From NCBI RefSeq assembly GCF_011617465.1, contig NZ_CP050153.1, forward strand, positions 2,914,001-2,978,000: a stretch of DNA of 64,000 nucleotides, in the 5' to 3' direction. Source of the stretch: Brevibacterium pigmentatum. GTDB taxonomy: Bacteria > Actinomycetota > Actinomycetes > Actinomycetales > Brevibacteriaceae. The position numbers were made by a program, and so were the translations under genes. Below the pieces are notes generated by a model. The model did no database searches. It was not told the DNA's origin and worked only from the letters and a program-made list of their open reading frames with translations. Positions 45,731-53,790 of this stretch are shown piece by piece (position 1 is the first letter of the stretch; every line of letters begins with the position of its first letter).

Positions 45731-46420
45731 TCACCAGCGGGCGCGCACGGTCTCGGTTGGACCGTCGACTTCGGTGAAACCTGCGTCGATGACGCTGATC
45801 TGCTGGTCGTTCGCCGCCCACGCGTCCTTCGTCGCAGTCTGCACGCGCAGACTGAACCCCGACTCACGCCAACGGTCCCGCACATCGTCGGGCATCTGCT
45901 CGAACGCCAGCTGCGCTGCGTGTCCGCATTGCGCGGCGGCCTTACCGGTCGTCAGCGTCAGCTCGGGAGAGAGCTCGATCGTCACGACTGCCTCGGCGGC
46001 GGGGATCGAGGATTCGCCCTCATCCGGGAATTCGGTGCCGCCGACCTGGAGCTTCTTCAGCTCAGTCGGCAGAGGTTCGACGGGTCCGGGGGCGAACACG
46101 AGCGCCTCGGCGGGAGCGAAATCGTCGGTGCCGCCGAAGGTCACGCTCACACACCCGAGGGCGCGTGCGTCCTCAAGCTTCTTCCCGTCACCACGGCGCA
46201 CGACCTTGCGGATGGCTCCGTCACGCCAGTATTCAACGGCCTCGTTCCAGTCCCCGCCCGGCTGTGAGCGCGGATCGTCGAGGAAGGTCACGACGGCGCG
46301 GGAGGTGGCCTCGAGGACGTCGATGTGGCGGGCGATGGCGGCCTTGGACCGGCGCACGACGATCGGCAGGGACCACGGGATATCGTGGTCGGTTTCGTGT
46401 CGGCGCATGTGTTCGGTCAC
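45731..46420 (-). CDS. PTH2-family peptidyl-tRNA hydrolase with N-terminal extension
   Basis: A 229-residue protein whose C-terminal half matches the archaeal/eukaryotic-type peptidyl-tRNA hydrolase (PTH2). TTGKAAAQCGHAAQLAFEQM (about 155-175) holds the catalytic Lys/His region, and VIDAGFTEVDGPTETVRARW the end. The extra N-terminal domain of about 110 residues starts PWSLPIVVRRSKAAIARHIDVLEATSRA in outline and is of unknown role. PTH2 recycles peptidyl-tRNA; bacteria normally use the unrelated Pth. The GTG at 46420 is chosen because a CAGGAG SD precedes it; an ATG lies four codons in. Confidence 0.82.
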   Translation of the reverse strand: MTEHMRRHETDHDIPWSLPIVVRRSKAAIARHIDVLEATSRAVVTFLDDPRSQPGGDWNEAVEYWRDGAIRKVVRRGDGKKLEDARALGCVSVTFGGTDDFAPAEALVFAPGPVEPLPTELKKLQVGGTEFPDEGESSIPAAEAVVTIELSPELTLTTGKAAAQCGHAAQLAFEQMPDDVRDRWRESGFSLRVQTATKDAWAANDQQISVIDAGFTEVDGPTETVRARW

Positions 46421-46581
46421 GGGTTCGCTCCTGCAGTGTCTTCGGCGGTGAAGGACTGGTGTCACAGTCCCCTTGTCATAACAGCGACGGTCGGCGGATA
46501 TTCCGGATCTTCGCAGGTGAGTCCTACCGTGGCCGCCGCCGCTGGCCTCGCTAAGCTGGGAATCATTGCCGCCGACCAAGA

Positions 46582-47664
46582 ATGAGGCTGATGATTCCCG
46601 GCGTGACCGTCGACCCCGCGCTCACCGAAGCGCTGCTGGCCACTATTCCTGCCGACATCGTGGCATCGATGTCGCCACAGATGCGCGAGGTCATGGCCGT
46701 CCAGGCCACTCGGGCCGACGAATGCCGCAAGGCTGGCGAAGATTTCGCCTCTGCCGCCGGTGACCTCTCCCCTGCCGCTCGATCCTTGGCCGCCAAACGC
46801 GCCGAATACCGGACCGAACGCACGCTGTGGAACGAAGGTGGCCCGACCATGGCCCGCACCGATGATCACCACATCCGCACCGCCGGGATCGACGTTCCGA
46901 TCCGCATCCATCGCCCCTCCATCGAGGCGGCCCTGCCCGGTCTCCTGTTCCTCCACGGCGGTGGGTTCAGCCTCGGCGACCTCGATACACATGACCGGAT
47001 CATGCGCGTGCTCGCCGCTGCCGGCGGTTTCGCCGTGATCGGAGTCGACTATTCGCTGTCGCCGGAGGTGAAGTTCCCACAGGCGCTGCACGAGTGTGCC
47101 GGGGTCGTCGACCACCTCGCCGGCCACGGTGAGGATTTGGGCATCGACGGCACACGTCTGGCCATCTCCGGAGATTCTGCCGGGGCGGTTCTCACCCTCG
47201 GCGCAGGTCTGCTTCTGCGCGATGAACCGGAGACCATCGGGGCGAGTCCCGCGAGCTTCTCGGCTCTGCGCGCCCTCCTGCCCATCTACGGCAGCCACGG
47301 TCTCATCGACTCGGCCAGTCGCAGGCTCTACGGCGGCGACTGGGACGGCATGGGCATCCACGACCTCAGCAACCTCCTCGACGACTACCTGCCGACCCCG
47401 GAGGACGAACATTCACCGTTCGTCGCGCACCTCACCGCCGATCTGTCCGGTCTGCCGCCGGTATTCGTCGCGGCCGCCGGGCTCGATCCGCTGCGCGATG
47501 ACTGCCGGGCATTGGCCAGGACCCTGCAGCGGGCAGGCAACGACGTCCGCTTCGAGGAGTATCCGCATGTGCTCCATTCGTTCCTCCACTTCGGTCGGAT
47601 CCTCGACGACACAACCACGGTGCTCCACAACGCTGCGGCTTTCGCTGCACACCATCTGAACTGA
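46582..47664 (+). CDS. Alpha/beta hydrolase (HSL/family IV esterase)
   Basis: A 360-residue esterase of the hormone-sensitive-lipase family. The oxyanion-hole motif LFLHGGGFSLGD is near residues 112-123. The nucleophile lies in ISGDSAGAVL (about 193-202), and the C-terminal AGLDPLRDD and HVLHSFLHF blocks supply the Asp and His of the triad. It should cleave short-chain acyl esters in the cytoplasm. No SD is clear, so the start could be the ATG at 46582 or 46591. It is divergent from the peptidyl-tRNA hydrolase gene and convergent with the BrkB gene. Confidence 0.88.
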   Translation: MRLMIPGVTVDPALTEALLATIPADIVASMSPQMREVMAVQATRADECRKAGEDFASAAGDLSPAARSLAAKRAEYRTERTLWNEGGPTMARTDDHHIRTAGIDVPIRIHRPSIEAALPGLLFLHGGGFSLGDLDTHDRIMRVLAAAGGFAVIGVDYSLSPEVKFPQALHECAGVVDHLAGHGEDLGIDGTRLAISGDSAGAVLTLGAGLLLRDEPETIGASPASFSALRALLPIYGSHGLIDSASRRLYGGDWDGMGIHDLSNLLDDYLPTPEDEHSPFVAHLTADLSGLPPVFVAAAGLDPLRDDCRALARTLQRAGNDVRFEEYPHVLHSFLHFGRILDDTTTVLHNAAAFAAHHLN

Positions 47665-47710
47665 TTCGTGCGGTCGGCGCCCAGCGGACGCCGACGAGAC
47701 GGGCTTCCGG

Positions 47711-48703
47711 TCAGCGGCCCGTGGCCTGGTTCCTCGGCCCCGAGTTGCTGTGACTGCGGTCAGCAGGACGCCCCTGGCTGCCGTGAGTGCGGTCAGCAGG
47801 ACGCCCCTGGCTGCCGCGATCCGAACGACCGCCTCCCGTCGGCCGTCGGAACAGCACGTCTGCGTCACCGTCGGACTGCCGTTGCCGCTCGCGTTCGATC
47901 TCGGCGTCGAACTCGGCGCCGAGGAGCAGCGAGAGGTTGACCATCCACACCCAGACGAGCCCGACGATCACTCCCCCGATCGACCCATAGGTGACGTTGT
48001 AGCTGCTGAAATTGTTGATGTAGAGCACGAAGCAGGCCGAGACGGCAAGCAGCACGAACATGGCGACGAACGCACCGAGGCTGACCCACCGGAACTTCGA
48101 CCGCCTGACGTTCGGGGTCACGTAGTAGAGCAGGGCGATGAGCAGCATGACGAAGAAGACGAAGACCGGCCATCTGACCACGTTCCAGATCAACAAAGCA
48201 GTCGCGCCCATTCCGATGAGCTCGCCGAGCGTTTCGGCGATGGGCCCGGACAGCACGAGCAGCAGCCCCAGAGCGGCCAGGACGATAAGCGTGACCACGG
48301 TCATCAGGAGCATGAGCGGCTTGAACTTCCAATACGGTCTGGTCTCCTCGACCCGGTAGACAGCGTTCAGGGCACGACCGAGCGCGCCGATGTATTTCGA
48401 CGATGACCAGATCGCCAGCAGCAGGCTGCCGATGAGGGTGACTCCGGCCGAAGACGACTCGGTGAGTTCGACGATGAGCGGGCGGATCGCCGAGGCCGCC
48501 TCGGCCGAGACTCCGTGGACCAGGGAGAGCACCGCCTTCGTGGTCGACTCGGCTTCCCCGACCACGCCGAGCAGTGACACCATGGCGAGGATCGCCGGGG
48601 CAGCAGAGAGCAGAGCGTAGAAGCTCAGCCCGGCAGCTCTGTCGAGGCACTCGTCGTCGCGCAGACGCCGAAGCGCGCCCCTGACGATCTCCAATCGGTT
48701 CAA
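47711..48703 (-). CDS. YihY/BrkB family membrane protein
   Basis: An inner-membrane protein with six predicted spans. Family landmarks are RAAGLSFYALLSAAPAILAM near the start, WSSSKYIGALGRALNAVY, and YVTPNVRRSKFRW before the last two spans. The role of YihY/BrkB proteins is unsettled; links to serum resistance and transport have been suggested. The C-terminal 55 residues are an Arg/Gly/Ser-rich tail with a tandem GSQGRPADR repeat. The best start is a TTG at 48703, because a longer open frame runs through the neighbouring gene in the wrong frame. It follows the AI-2E permease gene by 17 bases. Confidence 0.82.
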   Translation of the reverse strand: MNRLEIVRGALRRLRDDECLDRAAGLSFYALLSAAPAILAMVSLLGVVGEAESTTKAVLSLVHGVSAEAASAIRPLIVELTESSSAGVTLIGSLLLAIWSSSKYIGALGRALNAVYRVEETRPYWKFKPLMLLMTVVTLIVLAALGLLLVLSGPIAETLGELIGMGATALLIWNVVRWPVFVFFVMLLIALLYYVTPNVRRSKFRWVSLGAFVAMFVLLAVSACFVLYINNFSSYNVTYGSIGGVIVGLVWVWMVNLSLLLGAEFDAEIERERQRQSDGDADVLFRRPTGGGRSDRGSQGRPADRTHGSQGRPADRSHSNSGPRNQATGR

Positions 48704-48720
48704 CCGTGGCCCGGCCCTTC

Positions 48721-49806
48721 TCAACGCTGTCCCACTCTGTAGTCTTTGGCCGTATGGATCATCGCATTGAGAGTCGCGATGACCGGCACGGAGAAGAAAG
48801 CCCCGGCGATGCCCGCCACCGCTGCTCCCGCTGTCACCCCGAGGATCACCGCCAGGGGGTGGATCTTCACTGTGGGCCCTGTCAGCCACGGCTGCAGAAC
48901 GTGGCTTTCGAGCTGTTGGACGACGATGACGATCCCGAGCATGATCAGGCCGTGCACCCACCCGTTGAAGAGCAGCGCCAAGCCCACCGCGACCGCTCCG
49001 CCCACGATCGCTCCGACGAACGGCACGAAGGCACCGAGGAAGACCACCATGGCGATCGGCACCGCCAAGGGGACGCCGAGGATCAGAGCACCCACTCCGA
49101 TTCCGATCGCATCGCTGGCCGCGACGACGAGCTGGATCCGAATGAAGTTCGTCAGCGTCTTCCAACCGGCCTCACCGGCCGCGAAGATCCGCGCATGCGC
49201 CTTCTTCGGCCAGATGTTGACGACCCAGGTCCAGATGCCGCGCCCGTCGATGAGCGCGAAGAGGGTGACGAACAGGATGATGATGACGCCTTCGATGACA
49301 TGAGCCGCCGTCGTGCCCACCTCGGCGGCACCGGAGCCGAGACCGGCGGCGTTGTCCTGCAGCCACTTCCCCGAGGAATCGACGAGATCATTGAGTTTGG
49401 CTTCGGTGAGTCCGAACGGCTGCGTGGCCAAGAGCTGCTTCGCCGCGTCCAGGGTCGTCGCCACCTGCTTCTGGATCTCAGGTATCTCACTTCTGATCTG
49501 AAAGGTGATGAGGAGGACGAGCCCGGCCAACAGGCCGAGGACGACCACCCAGACGGTGACCACCGCCAACCATTTCGGCCACCGATGCCGCAGCAGGAAC
49601 GTCGACATGGGGACCAGGAGGGCAGAGAGCACGAGGCCGGCCAGGAATGGAACGACGATCTGTGCGACCTGCAGTGCCACGAAGATCGCGACTGTGATTC
49701 CCGCGATGATCACCAGCAGGTATCCGGTGAAACGGGCACCTAGTTTGAGTCCCTCGGGTATCGGGTCATCGCGATTCGGAGGCGCGTTCAATGGACCTTC
49801 TGTCAT
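48721..49806 (-). CDS. AI-2E family transporter (TqsA/PerM-like)
   Basis: A 361-residue permease with about eight hydrophobic segments in the AI-2E exporter pattern. VVPFLAGLVLSALLVPM is near the N-terminus. The extracytoplasmic helical region about 105-160 carries EIQKQVATTLDAA. The C-terminal hydrophobic block has VPIAMVVFLGAFVPFVGAIVGG (read in parts) and HPLAVILGVTAGAAVAGIAG. Family members move varied solutes, including ions, so the substrate is not known. It is the first gene of a two-gene unit with the BrkB gene. Confidence 0.9.
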   Translation of the reverse strand: MTEGPLNAPPNRDDPIPEGLKLGARFTGYLLVIIAGITVAIFVALQVAQIVVPFLAGLVLSALLVPMSTFLLRHRWPKWLAVVTVWVVVLGLLAGLVLLITFQIRSEIPEIQKQVATTLDAAKQLLATQPFGLTEAKLNDLVDSSGKWLQDNAAGLGSGAAEVGTTAAHVIEGVIIILFVTLFALIDGRGIWTWVVNIWPKKAHARIFAAGEAGWKTLTNFIRIQLVVAASDAIGIGVGALILGVPLAVPIAMVVFLGAFVPFVGAIVGGAVAVGLALLFNGWVHGLIMLGIVIVVQQLESHVLQPWLTGPTVKIHPLAVILGVTAGAAVAGIAGAFFSVPVIATLNAMIHTAKDYRVGQR

Positions 49807-49946
49807 GGACCAACACTAATGCCGCGAGCCGCACAGTGGGTGGGCCATTCTGTTCTGGTCCGCCGGCACGGGCGAGACGGGCTACGGTCAGCGGCTTCCG
49901 AGGAAAATCCGAAGATGTACTAAAAGTGAATTACTACGGTGTTCCG

Positions 49947-51104
49947 ATGACCAGATTGCGACGTTGGCCCTACACCTTTGCCATGGCTCTCGCTCTCCTC
50001 GTCGGAGCGGTCGCCATGTTCTCCTCCCTCTACCTCGATCTCCCGTTGCGGGATCCCGACGGTTTCCTCGGACCCTCATACATTCGGTTGCCCTTGTTGG
50101 CTCTCGGATTCATCGGCGGCGGTCTGGTCGTGGAAGCAGTGAGGCGAAACGGGTGGCGGAATCTGCCGACGACCATCGCCGACATCGCCCGGAAGGAGTG
50201 GAACACCCACCGGCTGCTGTGCATCGGCGCCGGACTGCTGAGCTTCTACATCTGCTACGTCGCCTATCGCAATCTCAAGAGCGTGCTGCCGGTGTACCGC
50301 GAAGGCACCCTCTTCGATCGGCAGCTGTTCCGGCTCGACAACTGGCTCAGCTTCGGACACACCCCGTCGGTGTTGCTGCACGATCTCCTCGGCACCGGCA
50401 TCGCGGCGAACTTCCTGTCCATCGCCTACCTCGCCTACCTTCCGGCCATCCCGATCACCCTCGGCGGGTTCCTCGTGCTCAACCGCAATCACAGAATCGG
50501 CGCCTGGCTCGCGACGACGTTGAGCCTCAATTGGGTTCTCGGCACGGTCAGCTACTACCTCCTGCCCTCGGTCGGACCGGTGTTCAGCCATCCCGAGGCC
50601 TACCGTGCTCTTCCCGATACCGGAGTCAGTCAGCTCCAGGAATCCCTCATCGACACCCGGCTCGCGTATCTCAGCAATCCCATCGGCAGCGACTCCATCC
50701 AGGGTGTCGCCGCGTTCGCTTCGCTCCACGTCTCGGTGACCTTCGCCGCGGCTCTCTTCATGACGCTGACGAAACAGAAGCGCATCGTCCAGACGATCAC
50801 GTGGGTCTTCTTCGCAGTCACCGTCGTGGCCACCCTCTACTTCGGCTGGCACTACATCCTCGACGACATCGCCGGAATCGGCATCGGCTGGGCGTCGGTG
50901 GCCATCGGGGCATGGGCTACCGGGCGACGCAGGCCACGTCGTAAGCCGACCGTACCCGTACTCGCAGAGTCGGAATCGACCGTGCCCGGCACCGTGCCCA
51001 GTTCAATGCCCGACACCGAGGCGGCTTCCCTCGAACCGCTCGACGCCGTCCCGGACACCGCCTCGGAGCTGTCAACCGACGAACGACTCGGCCGTCCGGC
51101 TTAA
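49947..51104 (+). CDS. PAP2 (inositolphosphotransferase-like) membrane phosphatase
   Basis: A 385-residue protein with six or more membrane spans in the PAP2_3 pattern. Motif C2 is FASLHVSV and motif C3 GWHYILDDIAG, which supply the His and Asp of the phosphatase site. The KX6RP motif of classical PAP2 is not obvious. Relatives act on inositol-phosphate-linked lipids or undecaprenyl pyrophosphate. The C-terminal 60 residues are a disordered, Pro/Ser/Thr-rich tail including another ACCGAGGCGGC-coded segment. The ATG at 49947 is the likeliest start; GTG 49926 is an alternative and neither has a strong SD. Confidence 0.8.
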   Translation: MTRLRRWPYTFAMALALLVGAVAMFSSLYLDLPLRDPDGFLGPSYIRLPLLALGFIGGGLVVEAVRRNGWRNLPTTIADIARKEWNTHRLLCIGAGLLSFYICYVAYRNLKSVLPVYREGTLFDRQLFRLDNWLSFGHTPSVLLHDLLGTGIAANFLSIAYLAYLPAIPITLGGFLVLNRNHRIGAWLATTLSLNWVLGTVSYYLLPSVGPVFSHPEAYRALPDTGVSQLQESLIDTRLAYLSNPIGSDSIQGVAAFASLHVSVTFAAALFMTLTKQKRIVQTITWVFFAVTVVATLYFGWHYILDDIAGIGIGWASVAIGAWATGRRRPRRKPTVPVLAESESTVPGTVPSSMPDTEAASLEPLDAVPDTASELSTDERLGRPA

Positions 51105-51159
51105 GCCTGGCGGGGCCGGGCATCCCACCGGCGGATTCTGCTCGCGACCCCGCCGGCGG

Positions 51160-51299
51160 TATACTGAAGGTACTTGCGAACCCGTTTTCGGGTTCCCTGC
51201 GTCGTCAGGACGCCTCGTCTCTGCAGCTGGGTGAAAGAACCCGCGCATTTCCGAAGCTGTTTTCTCTCGGCGATCGAGAGCGCCGACAGCGCTCATTCC
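51160..51299 (+). promoter_or_regulatory. Promoter -10 and structured leader of the RNA helicase gene
   Basis: TATACT at 51160-51165 is a good -10 box; no clear -35 precedes it. Shortly after the expected start site the leader can form a hairpin, GAACCCG-TTTT-CGGGTTC (51178-51195). Downstream bases have coding-unlike composition although the frame is open. A leader of at least 130 bases is typical of self-regulated RNA helicases. Confidence 0.5.
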
Positions 51300-53093
51300 A
51301 TGACCGGAAGCGGCTGCCTGCCACCTATTCACGGCACCAGCACGCCCTCCGGCACGTCGAAGGGCCACCCCATCACTACGTCACAGACTCGCACCAATCC
51401 CCGCAACACCCGCACCCGCGGCAGCAACAACCGAAACACCAACACAACCAGCACCGGCAATCGCACGAAGAAGGCCACTCAGGCACCGACCACCTTCGCC
51501 GAATTCGGAGTTCCCCAGAAGCTGGTCGACACGCTCAGCAAGGAAGGCAAGACCCAGGCTTTCCCGATCCAGCAGGACACCCTGCCCGACACGCTGGCCG
51601 GCCGCGATGTGCTCGGCCGCGGAAAGACCGGGTCCGGCAAGACCCTGGCCTTCTCCATTCCGCTCGTCACCCGCCTGGCCGAATCCGGCAAAGGATCCCA
51701 GAAGTTCCGCCACCCGCGCGGACTCGTCCTTGCCCCCACCCGTGAGCTCGCCACGCAGATCACCGAGGTCATCGACCCGTTGGCCAAGGCCGTGGGCCTG
51801 AGGACGACGACGATCTTCGGCGGCGTCAAACAGAAGCGGCAGGAGACTGCACTCAACTCCGGCGTCGACATCGTCGTGGCCTGCCCCGGCCGCCTCGAGG
51901 ACCTGCTCCAGCAGGACATTCTCACGCTTGAGAACATCGAGGTCACCATCCTCGACGAGGCCGATCACATGGCTGACCTCGGCTTCCTTCCCGGAGTCAC
52001 CCGCATCCTCAAGCAGACCCCGGCCGAGGGACAGCGGATGTTCTTCTCCGCCACCTTGGACAACGACGTCGACAAGCTCGTCCGTCGTTTCCTCCACAAC
52101 GAGGTTCTGCACTCCGTCGACGAGGCGACCTCGCATGTGTCGGCCATGACCCACCACGTGTTCGAGGTGTCGGTCGACGACAAGAACGAACTCGTGCACA
52201 AGCTCGCCTCCGGCACGGGCCGCCGCATCCTCTTCACCCGCACGAAGCACCGAGCCAAGCGCTTCGCCCGCCAACTCACGGCAGCGGGCATTCCCGCCGT
52301 CGACCTGCACGGCAACCTGTCGCAGGGCGCGCGCGATCGCAACCTCGCCGCGTTCACCGATGGTGAGGCGAAGGTGCTCGTGGCCACGGACATCGCCGCC
52401 CGCGGCGTCCACGTCGACTCCGTCGAGCTCGTCGTCCACGTCGATCCCCCGACCGAGCACAAGGCGTACCTGCACCGCTCCGGTCGCACCGCACGTGCCG
52501 GCAGCGCCGGTGACGTCGTCACGGTGATGACCGCCGAAGAGCGCAAGGACACTCAGATCCTCCTGCGCAAGGCCGCCATCAAGGCGACCCCGCAGAAGGT
52601 CACCGCCGACTCCCCCGAGGTGACCGAGCTCGTCGGTGAGATCGCCGAGTACGTCGCCCCGCAGCCGAAGGAACCCATCCAGCCGCGCAAGAAGACCGGA
52701 CCTTCCACGTCGAATGGTCGTTCATCCCGCCGTCGCCGAGGTGGCCGTAGCGGACGCGGCGGAAGCTCGGGTCGCGATGCCGCCGGCAACGGCGGCAGCG
52801 ACCGCAGCCGTGGGAACTCGACCGCCACCGGTGGCGGTCGCAGCGGCGAATCGCGTCGCAGCGAGAGCGGCGGCCGGGGCGCCGGGCACACCAGCGAGAG
52901 AAATCGTCGTCGCGAGAACTCCCGCGGCGGCCGCTCCGGCAATGGCCGCTCGGGCGGTCAGCGCGCGGAATCTTCGAGTCGTCAGCCGAGCAGCCGCCGC
53001 ACGTCCGAATCCCGCGGCACCAGCCCCGAGACTCGTCGCCGCAACCGCACCCGTGCCGGAGGTTCGCAGCAGGTCTACTCGACCAGCAGCTGA
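51300..53093 (+). CDS. DEAD/DEAH-box RNA helicase
   Basis: A 597-residue RNA helicase. The core has the Q motif (FAEFGVPQ), Walker A GRGKTGSGKT, PTRELA, the DEAD box as DEAD (ILDEADHM), SAT, and the C-terminal VATDIAARGVHVD and HRSGRTARAG motifs. A basic, Arg/Asn/Gly-rich tail of about 130 residues (RRRRGGRSGRGG-like) should bind RNA. It probably remodels structured RNA during ribosome assembly or in the cold. The start is uncertain. ATG 51300 lacks an SD. A GAAGGG SD is well placed seven bases before an ATC at 51372, where the Thr/Asn-rich N-terminus seems to begin. A near-perfect palindrome follows the stop. Confidence 0.9.
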   Translation: MTGSGCLPPIHGTSTPSGTSKGHPITTSQTRTNPRNTRTRGSNNRNTNTTSTGNRTKKATQAPTTFAEFGVPQKLVDTLSKEGKTQAFPIQQDTLPDTLAGRDVLGRGKTGSGKTLAFSIPLVTRLAESGKGSQKFRHPRGLVLAPTRELATQITEVIDPLAKAVGLRTTTIFGGVKQKRQETALNSGVDIVVACPGRLEDLLQQDILTLENIEVTILDEADHMADLGFLPGVTRILKQTPAEGQRMFFSATLDNDVDKLVRRFLHNEVLHSVDEATSHVSAMTHHVFEVSVDDKNELVHKLASGTGRRILFTRTKHRAKRFARQLTAAGIPAVDLHGNLSQGARDRNLAAFTDGEAKVLVATDIAARGVHVDSVELVVHVDPPTEHKAYLHRSGRTARAGSAGDVVTVMTAEERKDTQILLRKAAIKATPQKVTADSPEVTELVGEIAEYVAPQPKEPIQPRKKTGPSTSNGRSSRRRRGGRSGRGGSSGRDAAGNGGSDRSRGNSTATGGGRSGESRRSESGGRGAGHTSERNRRRENSRGGRSGNGRSGGQRAESSSRQPSSRRTSESRGTSPETRRRNRTRAGGSQQVYSTSS

Positions 53094-53107
53094 CACCCTC
53101 ACGATGC

Positions 53108-53159
53108 AATAACTCTCTGCATATACTACACTTTGGTGTACTGTATGCGGAGAGTTATT
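53108..53159. promoter_or_regulatory. 52-bp near-perfect palindrome before marR
   Basis: AT-rich arms AATAACTCTC and GAGAGTTATT enclose further pairing down to a central TACAC-TTTG-GTGTA. It lies between the helicase stop and the MarR start, about 40 bases before the latter. The core has the size of a MarR-family operator and overlaps a possible -10 (ATATAC). As RNA it would also form a strong hairpin followed by TTCTTCT, so it may also end the helicase transcript. Confidence 0.65.
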
Positions 53160-53198
53160 CTTCTACGACCGAGGGACGGGAATCAGTAGGATTGCGGC

Positions 53199-53777
53199 AT
53201 GGAGCCATCGGAGGCCGCGGGCGCTCACGACCCGATCGCAGAGAACATGTACACCGGATCGCAGAACAGCTTTCCCGGCGACCTCATCGACTCCTCCGAC
53301 CTGTCGGACGCCGACCGCGAGCAGATCGCTCAGCTCATGAACGCGCTTGCCCGACTGCGCGAGGCCGAGCGCACCCTCTCCGAGGCTTCGCGCAGATTCA
53401 TGAAGCTCAGCGAACAGGACATGCGTGCGCTGCACTATCTCATCGCAGCGAAGCGGCAGAACGCGGTGGTGACTCCGAAGATGCTGTCTGCCCACATGGT
53501 CATGTCGGCGGCCTCGGTGACGAAGCTGATCAATCGCCTGGAGCGGGAGGGGCATGTCATCAGGAAGCTGCATCCCAGCGATCGCCGGGCATACGCCATC
53601 GACGTCACTGCGGCGACAGCACGCTCGGCACGAGAGACTGTGGGACGTGCTCAGGCCAGACGAGTCCATGCCGCCGCCGACCTCACCAGCCGCGAACGCG
53701 ATGCCGTCATCCGCTTCCTCGACGGCATGGCCGAGGAGCTGTCCCTGAGCAACGCCGACTGGGCGAAGCAGCTGTGA
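53199..53777 (+). CDS. MarR family transcriptional regulator
   Basis: A 192-residue regulator. After a 45-residue N-terminal extension comes a MarR winged helix. The recognition region is TPKMLSAHMVMSAASVTKLINRL (about 92-114 in parts), and the wing is EREGHVIRKLHPSDRRAYAIDVT. The wing's DRR motif is a family hallmark. Its gene is followed after 13 bases by the photolyase gene, so it may repress its own light- or stress-responsive operon through the palindrome upstream. Ligand unknown. Confidence 0.9.
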   Translation: MEPSEAAGAHDPIAENMYTGSQNSFPGDLIDSSDLSDADREQIAQLMNALARLREAERTLSEASRRFMKLSEQDMRALHYLIAAKRQNAVVTPKMLSAHMVMSAASVTKLINRLEREGHVIRKLHPSDRRAYAIDVTAATARSARETVGRAQARRVHAAADLTSRERDAVIRFLDGMAEELSLSNADWAKQL

Positions 53778-53790
53778 TCGGAGGTCCCCG

